This document shows positions 1-6,241 of a stretch of 7,370 bases of DNA, in pieces. A program made the translations under genes and the position numbers. The notes under the pieces are model-generated. The model did not search any database. It worked only from the letters and a program-made list of their open reading frames with translations, and had not been told where the DNA came from. The stretch is from an uncultured Alphaproteobacteria bacterium. Its GTDB lineage: Bacteria; Pseudomonadota; Alphaproteobacteria; CAAHEQ01; UBA3637. The stretch is from positions 1-7,370 of the forward strand of contig CAMZEQ010000039.1 in the NCBI GenBank assembly GCA_947305835.1. Direction: 5' to 3'. Each line of letters opens with the position of its first letter. Position 1 is the first letter of the stretch.

Positions 1-167
1 ATTTAACCGATCAGCCTGATGATTCGTCTGATAAATTCGGCTATGATCCTATTTTAGTTCCTGATGGTTATGAAAAACCTTTCGGTGCGTTACCTGCTGA
101 GATTAAAAATCAGTTATCACACAGGGCCGGAGCTTTGGAAAAATTGGTGACCTATTTAAAATCTTGA
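1..167 (+). CDS. rdgB: RdgB/HAM1 family non-canonical purine NTP pyrophosphatase, C-terminal part
   Basis: Only the last 54 complete codons are present, read from base 3 to the TGA at 165-167; the start lies left of the window. The fragment carries the family's C-terminal signature: FGYDPILVPDGY, followed about 15 residues later by the K-N-Q-L-S-H-R-A-G-A-L block (the KN.SHR.RA motif that contacts the nucleotide base and phosphates in this family). RdgB enzymes hydrolyse dITP, ITP and XTP to monophosphates in the cytoplasm and so keep deaminated purines out of DNA. The match ends where the family normally ends, so the 3' end is intact. The next gene, ndk, also acts on nucleoside triphosphates but has its own promoter. 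The identification rests on these motifs; nothing can be said about the missing N-terminal two-thirds. Confidence 0.93.
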   Translation, partial: LTDQPDDSSDKFGYDPILVPDGYEKPFGALPAEIKNQLSHRAGALEKLVTYLKS

Positions 168-192
168 CAAGCCTTTAAAATTCGGCTATGCT
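164..192 (+). promoter_or_regulatory. Probable sigma-70-type promoter of ndk
   Basis: TTGACA at 164-169 is a perfect -35 consensus. It is separated by 17 bases from TATGCT at 187-192, a 4/6 match to the -10 box. Transcription would begin near base 199, about 24 bases before the ndk ATG. The leader then contains AAGGAG at 211-216, a ribosome binding site 6 bases before the start. The -35 box overlaps the rdgB stop codon (TGA 165-167), so ndk can be expressed independently of rdgB. This is a sequence call only. Confidence 0.7.
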
Positions 193-222
193 GACAACGC
201 TAATTTAACAAAGGAGAATAAT

Positions 223-645
223 ATGTCCATAGAACGTACTTTTTCAATGATTAAACCGGATGCGACGGCTCGTCATTTGGAAGATGAGATCAATGCTCGA
301 ATCAAAGCGGCAGGTTTGAAAATTGTTGCCAGTAAGCGCATTGAAAAGCCATCCCGTGAACAAATCGAAAAATTTTATGAAGAACATAAAGGGAAGCCCT
401 TTTATGACGGTTTGGTCGAATTTATGACTTCCGGTCCGATTCAGGTCCAGGTTTTGGAAGGCAATAACGCCATTGCCCGTTATCGCGAATTGATGGGTAA
501 AACGGATCCGAATGAAGCTGCTGAAGGTACTTTACGTAAGCTTTATGCCGAAAGTAAAGGACATAACTCTGTGCATGGTTCGGATTCTTCGGCCAGTGCC
601 AATCGCGAAATTTCTTTGTGGTTTACGCGCGAAGAATTGATTTAG
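223..645 (+). CDS. ndk: Nucleoside diphosphate kinase
   Basis: This 140-residue cytoplasmic enzyme moves the gamma-phosphate of an NTP (usually ATP) onto NDPs and dNDPs through a phospho-histidine. The family length is about 140 residues, so it is complete. The N-terminus SIERTFSMIKPDA holds the nucleotide-site lysine K11. GKPFYDGLVEFMTSGP at 57-72 is the highly conserved core. The remaining active-site residues all appear in the expected order: Y52, R88, T94, R105, N115, and catalytic H118 within NSVHGSDS. The ATG at 223 follows AAGGAG with 6 bases of spacing and gives the canonical N-terminus. The gene lies downstream of rdgB but has its own promoter and is closed by a hairpin terminator. 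Residues just before the active site (ESKGH, 110-114) differ from the more usual SIE/LTE type but keep the length. Nothing appears broken. Confidence 0.97.
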   Translation: MSIERTFSMIKPDATARHLEDEINARIKAAGLKIVASKRIEKPSREQIEKFYEEHKGKPFYDGLVEFMTSGPIQVQVLEGNNAIARYRELMGKTDPNEAAEGTLRKLYAESKGHNSVHGSDSSASANREISLWFTREELI

Positions 646-664
646 TTTTTTTTAAAGCTGTTTC

Positions 665-691
665 GGGGGTATGATTATGCCCCCTTTTTTT
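665..691 (+). terminator. Rho-independent terminator after ndk
   Basis: GGGGG at 665-669 pairs with CCCCC at 680-684. The stem extends inward by a G-T wobble and two A-T pairs to give about 8 base pairs around a GATT loop (673-676). It is followed at once by seven T (685-691). It sits 19 bases after the ndk stop. The T run overlaps the stop codon of the convergent trmN6 (690-692). Read on the minus strand, the hairpin is not followed by a T run, so it is a weaker terminator for trmN6 by this rule. Confidence 0.88.
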
Positions 692-1403
692 ATAAAATTT
701 GTTTACCGTAACGCAAAATTTGCTCAGCCAATTCCGAGCGTGTGCCGTCAGGGTTATGCATGATTATCGGCGGATATAATTTTAACGGTGTTTTTGAACC
801 CAAAATCCCCCGTATGATTACACGGGTTGCCGGTTGATTTAATTTTGTTTGAATGGGGAAAATTTCAATTTTACCTAATTTTTTTTCCGACACAGATAAA
901 ATTTTCCCCATCATTTCAGGACGATGAATGATGCAAAAAGATCCTTTGGATTTTAAATGTTTTAAACAGTAGTTCAACCATTTCTTTAAATCAAATCCAG
1001 CCTGATAAGCCAATCTTTGCTCATCATTTTGACGCCCTTTTCCTGTGTTATCATAAAAGGGGGGATTGGTGACGACATGATCAAATAATTTACCCTTTAA
1101 CGGATCTTTTGAATGAAATAGATTGTGTTCAATAATGTTAATATCCGTGTGATTTAAGATGGCGTTTTGATGGATGATTTTGACTAAGGAAGATTGACAT
1201 TCTAGACTTGTTAAACAACAATGAACACGTGCATTTACACACAACCCGATCACACCGTTACCCGCCCCCACATCCAATAATGTTTCGCCTTTTTTTATCG
1301 GGACTGCTGATGCCAATAAAACCGCATCAGAAGTGGCACGCAACCCTTTTTGTGATTGTTCCAATAAAACTTTTCCGCCTAAAAATTCATCAAATGTCGG
1401 CAT
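690..1403 (-). CDS. trmN6: tRNA1(Val) adenine-37 N6-methyltransferase (TrmN6/YfiC family)
   Basis: This 237-residue class I SAM-dependent methyltransferase matches the TrmN6 (YfiC, COG4123) family. The E. coli member makes m6A37 next to the anticodon of tRNA1(Val). The N-terminus has the family signature DEFLGGKVLLEQSQKGLRAT followed by SDAVLLASAVP. The SAM-binding loop is DVGAGNG at 44-50, and the catalytic motif is NPPF at 113-116, the form used by N6-adenine and N5-glutamine methyltransferases. The C-terminal half is a less conserved beta-rich region ending in a short basic tail. The gene converges on ndk and diverges from the AsmA gene. No Shine-Dalgarno sequence precedes the ATG; a promoter placed 6 bases upstream suggests a leaderless message. 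The family is secure, but substrate identity is inferred. Another N6-adenine methyltransferase of the same fold is the main alternative. Confidence 0.85.
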   Translation of the reverse strand: MPTFDEFLGGKVLLEQSQKGLRATSDAVLLASAVPIKKGETLLDVGAGNGVIGLCVNARVHCCLTSLECQSSLVKIIHQNAILNHTDINIIEHNLFHSKDPLKGKLFDHVVTNPPFYDNTGKGRQNDEQRLAYQAGFDLKKWLNYCLKHLKSKGSFCIIHRPEMMGKILSVSEKKLGKIEIFPIQTKLNQPATRVIIRGILGSKTPLKLYPPIIMHNPDGTRSELAEQILRYGKQIL

Positions 1404-1409
1404 GTTTTC

Positions 1410-1438
1410 AGTATAGAAAAATTTTTTTTAAAGCGCAA
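1410..1438 (-). promoter_or_regulatory. Probable trmN6 promoter, leaderless type
   Basis: Read on the minus strand, TTGCGC (1438-1433) is followed after 17 bases by TATACT (1415-1410), a 5/6 match to the -10 consensus. The trmN6 start codon occupies 1403-1401, only 6 bases beyond the -10 box. Transcription would therefore start at or beside the A of ATG. The absence of any purine-rich ribosome binding site in front of this ATG agrees with a leaderless transcript. Confidence 0.5.
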
Positions 1439-1451
1439 CACAAAAAAGTAT

Positions 1452-1480
1452 TTGCAAAAGTTAAAAAAAGTCGTTATACT
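1452..1480 (+). promoter_or_regulatory. Probable promoter of the AsmA-ccrM-lipoprotein-PPIase operon
   Basis: TTGCAA at 1452-1457 is followed after 17 bases by TATACT at 1475-1480, placing the start of transcription near 1487. The leader contains GGGAG at 1491-1495, 6 bases before the ATG at 1502. This promoter is back to back with the trmN6 promoter: 13 bases lie between the two -35 boxes, and both use the same -10 sequence. Runs of A (1442-1447, 1456-1459, 1463-1469) surround it. I see no GANTC site and no TTAA-N7-TTAA CtrA-type box in this gap. Confidence 0.6.
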
Positions 1481-1501
1481 TCCCGTTAAAGGGAGAAATC
1501 G

Positions 1502-4500
1502 ATGAAAAAAATTATTTTCGGACTGCTGCTGATTGTTTTGATCGTGGTAGGGGTTTTTGTTTTTTCTATCGCGCGTTCTTTTAATGCGGATTCTTATAAG
1601 ACACAGATTATTTCAAGCTTGGAAGAATTGACTGGACGACGTGTCAGTTGCTCTGATGAAACGAGTCTTTCGTGGCGTCCTCAGCCGACCTTTATTATGA
1701 ATGATTTGATTATATCGAATCAAGATGGCAGTGCCACACCCAATATGCTTTCCGTGAAACAGGTTCAAGTGGAAATGGATTGGTCCTCTTTTCTACGTCC
1801 GTCATTGGTGATTAAGCGGATTATTTTGAAAAATCCGAGTATACTGGTGGAAAGATTACACAGTTACCAAACGAATTTTACTTTCCCTTATCTGTTTAAT
1901 CCTGAACAAAATGTGGAAAGCGACAGTATTATCGGTGATTCGCATTCGTTGACGGTGAAGGCCTTTGAAGTGGTGGATGGGGCCATTACTTACCACAATG
2001 ATTTAACTTCGGATACGGTTGTATTGAATAAAATTTCCGGTTTGGGGCGCATGGAATCGTTAAACGGTCCTTTCTCCTTTAAAGGGGCGTTTAATACGGC
2101 CAATTATACGCTGGATGTTGATTTAAAGACAAATAAATTGACTGTTTCAGAACCGGTTACCGGTGAATTGAATATTAAAAATTCAGCAGGTAATACTCAG
2201 ATTAATATGAACTATTCCTTATTCCCGAATAAAACAGATGATTGGTTGGTGTTGGATGCCAGTTATTCATCCCAGAGTCCGACGGAATTGTTTGATCGTT
2301 TGAATCTCATCTGGCCGGATTTTGGTCCGTTAAAGGGGTATTTTAAATTGATTATCAGTCCTCAAAATAATACTCTTAAAGAATTTGTTATGGTTCAGGG
2401 GGAAGAACAAAACTCGGTTTCTTGTAACATCATGTTTAGACCTGATGAAACAGACAAAAAAGACAAATTGACCTTTACAATGGATAAATTGGATTATGTT
2501 CGGTGGCAACCGGTTTTAATCAAAGTGATTCCTTTTTTGTTCGGGCAAAGCCATGATTCTTTTTTGACTGATGTTTCTGTGAATCAGTTGGTTTGGAACG
2601 ATCAAAGTGTTTCGGATGTATTAATTCAAGGGAAAGTTGCCCAAGGGGTTTTGAATGGTAATTTTTCGGCGGTATTACCTTTTGAAAGTAATTTCAGTAT
2701 ATCGGGTGAATATTTGTTAAATCAACATGCTGTTTCCGGCGAATTGAATCTCCAGACACCAGATTTGTTCCCTTTGATTCAGTGGGCTTATGGCAAAAAG
2801 ACGGCATGGTTGCCGACGGTGGAAAAAGTGGCGGCCCAATGGACGGCAAAAATCGATTTATCTGATAAAAAGCGTGCTGTGGATATTCGTTTGGCTTCGA
2901 TTGCGAATACAAAAATTTCGGGTTCTGTGGATAAAGAAAAGGATACTTTAAAGACGGATTTAAAAATTCAAAGCCTGAATTTGGATATGTATTATCCGCA
3001 TTTGGCCACAACCGGTTATCAAACGATTCAAGATTGGTTAACGACTTTCGGACAACATTTGACGGATTTTGCCAAAAACGGCCAAATCAATTTGGATATT
3101 GATGGCCTGAAAGTTTTTAAAAAAGATGTGAATCAAATTGTCTTAAAGGGAAAATGGGCTGATCGAATTTGGGATGTTGAGCAACTAAGCTTAAAAAATG
3201 CCGATGATATAGACGTGCAATTTTCGGGGCAAATTCGACAATTCGGAACGGCTGATTTCAGCTTGAATAAAGCCCGTCTTGACTTTAATATCCCGAATTG
3301 GGATAAATGGTATCCTTTATTGCATTTACCTGATTTGGAATCTAAGTTGGAAAAATTTTCGGCTGTTTCCGGTTCAATCAATTATTCCGGCAATGCCAAA
3401 GAAGGTAAGGTTGAAATGCAAGGAGCTTTGGATAAATTAAAATTTGTGGCATCCGGACAAATTTTTCCCACGCTTCAAACCTTTGATAAAGTGCATTTTG
3501 TGTTGAATCATTCTGATTTTACACAATTGATGAAGTATATTCAGCCGGATCAAACGTGGAGTTCTGATTGGGCTGTTCCTGTTGATTTTGATGGTGTTGT
3601 TTCCAAAAATTCCGAAGAATTAACATGGACGAATGCCAATATTTTCTTTGGGAAGAATAAATTCAAATCTTCCGGTCAACGGCGTTTTAATCTGTTGGAT
3701 TTGAAAATTCAAGCGAATCAATTAGAATTGGGGGCATTTTTACCGACATTGAATAATTTAAATCAAATTTGGTCTGTCCCGTCTGATTGGCCGGATATGT
3801 ATGTTGATGTTGCTTCGGATCGTTTTACTTATGGTGATATTCAGGGGGAACAGCTAAAATTAAAAGCATCATTACAAAAGCAAAAATGGACAATATCCGG
3901 ATTGGATTGTTTGATTGGTGATAAACAACCGGGACGCTTCTCTTTGGATGGCAGTATAGAGGTCGGTAAAGAAATTCAACCGAACATTCATTTGGAATGG
4001 GATAGGATTCAATTGGGTAAAAAAGATTTAGCATTTGGTCCGTATCGTTTTGCCCAAGGTGAAATTTCGGGGAATGCTAATATTAAATCAAAAGGAAATT
4101 CATGGGCTTCTTTGATCAGTAACGCGACCGGTCAAGGTCGTATGACTTGGGGGCAGGGGACGCTTTACGGTATAGATGCGTCCGCTTGGTTGACGGCAGT
4201 TCAATCGGCCTTGGCAGCCGAACAAATCGGTCAAAGTTTTTCATCACATTTGCAATATGCTTTAACAAACGGTAAGACGGCTTTGCCGGAATTGGAGGGC
4301 AGTTTTACGGCTAATAAAGGCTTTTTGAATTTTACGGATATCCATGGTTCAAATGATTTGGTAACTTTATCCGGTATGGTGTTTGATTGGGCTTTGGCCA
4401 AAGAGGGCAGCCATATCAAATTGCCCATTATTTTAACGGCTATTTCAAAATTGCCTGCGGTCGTTTTTGATTTTAACTACAATGCTTACAGTATTCAAAG

Positions 4501-5164
4501 TATTCCTTTTGAACAATCTTTTAATGAAGAATTGCGCTTGAAAAACCGTCAATCCGCTGAGGCGCGTCAATTGCAGAACTTAAAGGCAACGGAAGTTAAA
4601 AATCAACAGATGCGGTCAGAAGCCCAAAATATTATGACCAATATGGAACAAACCCTGAAACAATTACAGGAACGTGTTGCTTTGCGTTCGGATGAAGGTG
4701 CTAATCAGAAATTGGATGATTTAAATTATACGGCGCGTGAAATTCGTGATTTGGCTGTTAAAGTGGATTTAACCCCTTCAGAATATGCCGCATTGTTGGA
4801 AAAAGCTCGTTTGTGGGCTGTTCAGGTGACAGATTTGAATAATTTTTATGCGCGTCAGGATTTATTAAATCAGCGGGTTAAGACGAATCAACTTTCACCG
4901 ATGGTGAATACTTATTTGGCCAACATCGAACAAATTTATCAACAACACCCTCAATCTGTTATTTTGGCAGAAATTGTTTTGAATGCCAGAAAAGTGGCCT
5001 ATTTGATTAAAGACGATGAGGCAAAGCTGGCCTTAGCGCAGGATGCTCCGACGGTTCAGAGCATTGTGATTCGCGTTCAAGATAATTTCGATAAAATTGA
5101 AAAAGCGCATCAATATGCCCAAAGGTTGCATCTTTCATTGATGAATGGTGGCGTAGGTTTATGA
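1502..5164 (+). CDS. AsmA-family envelope protein with a long helical C-terminal extension
   Basis: The protein has 1220 residues. Residues 4-23 are a single hydrophobic helix after MKK, an uncleaved inner-membrane anchor with the rest in the periplasm. Residues about 27-120 match the AsmA N-terminal region (the Y-K-x-x-I, E-L-T-G-R and I-x-x-P-S-I-x-V-E pattern). A long stretch follows, to about residue 1000, of alternating polar and hydrophobic beta strands rich in Asn, Asp, Gly and Ser. The C-terminal AsmA hallmark is at 877-892 (GQGRMTWGQGTLYGID). AsmA relatives (TamB, YhdP, YdbH) form a lipid-conducting groove between the membranes, so a role in phospholipid transport or outer-membrane assembly is likely but inferred. 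Residues 1012-1220 are different: charged, Gln/Glu/Lys/Arg-rich and helical, with coiled-coil character. The start follows GGGAG with 6 bases of spacing. The stop overlaps ccrM. Which AsmA paralogue this is cannot be told from sequence alone. Confidence 0.87.
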   Translation: MKKIIFGLLLIVLIVVGVFVFSIARSFNADSYKTQIISSLEELTGRRVSCSDETSLSWRPQPTFIMNDLIISNQDGSATPNMLSVKQVQVEMDWSSFLRPSLVIKRIILKNPSILVERLHSYQTNFTFPYLFNPEQNVESDSIIGDSHSLTVKAFEVVDGAITYHNDLTSDTVVLNKISGLGRMESLNGPFSFKGAFNTANYTLDVDLKTNKLTVSEPVTGELNIKNSAGNTQINMNYSLFPNKTDDWLVLDASYSSQSPTELFDRLNLIWPDFGPLKGYFKLIISPQNNTLKEFVMVQGEEQNSVSCNIMFRPDETDKKDKLTFTMDKLDYVRWQPVLIKVIPFLFGQSHDSFLTDVSVNQLVWNDQSVSDVLIQGKVAQGVLNGNFSAVLPFESNFSISGEYLLNQHAVSGELNLQTPDLFPLIQWAYGKKTAWLPTVEKVAAQWTAKIDLSDKKRAVDIRLASIANTKISGSVDKEKDTLKTDLKIQSLNLDMYYPHLATTGYQTIQDWLTTFGQHLTDFAKNGQINLDIDGLKVFKKDVNQIVLKGKWADRIWDVEQLSLKNADDIDVQFSGQIRQFGTADFSLNKARLDFNIPNWDKWYPLLHLPDLESKLEKFSAVSGSINYSGNAKEGKVEMQGALDKLKFVASGQIFPTLQTFDKVHFVLNHSDFTQLMKYIQPDQTWSSDWAVPVDFDGVVSKNSEELTWTNANIFFGKNKFKSSGQRRFNLLDLKIQANQLELGAFLPTLNNLNQIWSVPSDWPDMYVDVASDRFTYGDIQGEQLKLKASLQKQKWTISGLDCLIGDKQPGRFSLDGSIEVGKEIQPNIHLEWDRIQLGKKDLAFGPYRFAQGEISGNANIKSKGNSWASLISNATGQGRMTWGQGTLYGIDASAWLTAVQSALAAEQIGQSFSSHLQYALTNGKTALPELEGSFTANKGFLNFTDIHGSNDLVTLSGMVFDWALAKEGSHIKLPIILTAISKLPAVVFDFNYNAYSIQSIPFEQSFNEELRLKNRQSAEARQLQNLKATEVKNQQMRSEAQNIMTNMEQTLKQLQERVALRSDEGANQKLDDLNYTAREIRDLAVKVDLTPSEYAALLEKARLWAVQVTDLNNFYARQDLLNQRVKTNQLSPMVNTYLANIEQIYQQHPQSVILAEIVLNARKVAYLIKDDEAKLALAQDAPTVQSIVIRVQDNFDKIEKAHQYAQRLHLSLMNGGVGL

Positions 5165-6210
5165 TGAAGCGGGATACGATTTTAAAAGGTGATTGTATTT
5201 TTTTAATGGCTTCATTGCCAACACATTCGGTAGATATGATTTTCGCGGATCCGCCCTATTTTATGCAAACTTCCGGTCACCTGAATCGTGGGGACGGAAC
5301 GCGTTTTCAAGGTGTCGACGAAACGTGGGATAAGTTTTCGGATTTACATGATTATGATGATTTTTGCCGGCGTTGGTTGGTGGAATGCCGTCGCATCCTA
5401 AAACCGAATGGGACTATTTGGGTTATCGGCAGTTTGCAAAATATTTATCGGTTGGGTTATTTGATGCAGGAAATGGGCTTTTGGATTTTGAACGAAGTGA
5501 TTTGGACCAAGCCCAATGCGCCGCCTAATTTTACGGGAACACGTCTGCAAAATCGTCATGAAACATTGTTGTGGTGCAGTCCTAAAAAAGGTGCGCCTTA
5601 TACCTTTAATTATAAAACTTTAAAAGCTTTGAGCGGGGGTAAACAAGCCAGCAGTGTTTGGGATATCCCTATTTGTTTGGGGCCGGAACGTTTAAAAGGG
5701 CAGGACGGTAAAAAATTACATGCAACACAAAAGCCCGAAAAATTATTATATCAGGTTATTTTGACTTCCACAAAACCGGGCGATTTAATCTTAGATCCGT
5801 TTATGGGGTCCGGAACCACAGGAGCCGTGGCAAAATTATTGGGACGACATTACATCGGTATTGAACGGGAAGAAAGATATGTTAAAGCTGCTCGCAAAAG
5901 AATTCAATCGGTGCACCCCAAGATGGATGATTTTGCAAATTTGATTTACGATGAAAAACCACCGAAAGTTTTATTCACGCATTTATTGAAAAAGGGGATT
6001 ATTAAGAAAGGACAATATCTGTATACCCCGACACTTAAAAAAGCCAAGATTTTGCCTGACGGACGATTAAAATGCGGTGTATTTACAGGTTCCATCCATC
6101 AGTTGGCTGCTAAATTGCAAAATAAAAGCGTTTCAAACGGTTGGACTTTTTGGCAGATTTTTACAAAAAAAGGTTATCAACCTATTGACATTTTGCGCAG
6201 AAAAAATTAA
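5161..6210 (+). CDS. ccrM: CcrM-type site-specific DNA adenine N6-methyltransferase (GANTC)
   Basis: This 349-residue protein resembles the Caulobacter cell-cycle methyltransferase CcrM along its whole length (family about 350-380 residues). It is a beta-class enzyme: the catalytic motif DPPY (30-33) precedes the SAM-binding motif DPFMGSGTTG (212-221). The family blocks VIGSLQNIYRLG (88-99), GFWILNEVIWTKPNAPPNF (106-124) and HATQKPEKLLYQVIL (187-201) are all present. Residues about 265-349 form the CcrM C-terminal DNA-recognition domain, with GSIHQLA (310-316) and NGWTFW (326-331). CcrM methylates the A of GANTC after replication and marks cell-cycle progress in alphaproteobacteria; there is no restriction partner here, which fits an orphan regulator. 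The ATG at 5161 overlaps the AsmA stop (ATGA), and a second in-frame ATG at 5164 is equally possible. No strong ribosome binding site is visible, so translation is probably coupled to the upstream gene. Confidence 0.94.
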   Translation: MMKRDTILKGDCIFLMASLPTHSVDMIFADPPYFMQTSGHLNRGDGTRFQGVDETWDKFSDLHDYDDFCRRWLVECRRILKPNGTIWVIGSLQNIYRLGYLMQEMGFWILNEVIWTKPNAPPNFTGTRLQNRHETLLWCSPKKGAPYTFNYKTLKALSGGKQASSVWDIPICLGPERLKGQDGKKLHATQKPEKLLYQVILTSTKPGDLILDPFMGSGTTGAVAKLLGRHYIGIEREERYVKAARKRIQSVHPKMDDFANLIYDEKPPKVLFTHLLKKGIIKKGQYLYTPTLKKAKILPDGRLKCGVFTGSIHQLAAKLQNKSVSNGWTFWQIFTKKGYQPIDILRRKN

Positions 6211-6213
6211 GCT
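6185..6213 (+). promoter_or_regulatory. Weak candidate internal promoter for the lipoprotein gene
   Basis: A perfect TTGACA lies at 6185-6190 inside the end of ccrM. At 17 bases' distance is TAAGCT (6208-6213), only a 3/6 match to the -10 box. Transcription would begin near 6220, upstream of the AAGGAGG at 6228. The layout resembles the ndk promoter, but the -10 is poor, so this is only a possibility. Confidence 0.28.
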
Positions 6214-6227
6214 TGATTTCAGTTACC

Positions 6228-6241
6228 AAGGAGGCCCCGTG
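6228..6241 (+). promoter_or_regulatory. Strong ribosome binding site that fixes a GTG start
   Basis: AAGGAGG at 6228-6234 is the best Shine-Dalgarno match in the window and ends 4 bases before GTG at 6239-6241. The open frame extends left into ccrM as far as an ATG at 6077. Starting at the GTG instead gives a proper basic residue, hydrophobic core and lipobox, so the GTG is the likely start. Confidence 0.85.

Noticed and set aside
665..691. Fully bidirectional terminator serving ndk and trmN6 equally
   Set aside because: The hairpin has a T run only on the plus-strand side. On the minus strand the bases after the stem (GAAACAGC) are not T-rich, so trmN6 termination here is unproven.
1208..1489. 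Plus-strand open frame of 93 codons opposite trmN6
   Set aside because: It lies antisense to the well-supported start region of trmN6, has no recognisable domain and runs through the divergent promoter region.
1404..1501. CtrA boxes (TTAA-N7-TTAA) or GANTC sites that would put the operon under cell-cycle control
   Set aside because: Several TTAA tetramers occur, but none are paired at the required spacing, and no GANTC is present in this gap or in the rdgB-ndk gap.
2694..4428. Four minus-strand open frames inside the AsmA gene (2694-3011, 3133-3381, 3825-4034, 4231-4428)
   Set aside because: They are short, have no ribosome binding sites or domains, and are rich in Pro, Ser and Asn as expected from reading the opposite strand of this gene.
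5161..6210. A restriction-modification or defence system around the methyltransferase
   Set aside because: No restriction endonuclease, toxin or other defence-type gene is adjacent, and the enzyme matches the orphan CcrM family along its full length.
6077..6238. N-terminal extension of the OmpA-domain protein starting at ATG 6077
   Set aside because: It overlaps ccrM out of frame for over 130 bases, and it would bury the signal peptide and lipobox. The GTG at 6239 has a strong ribosome binding site and gives a standard lipoprotein N-terminus.
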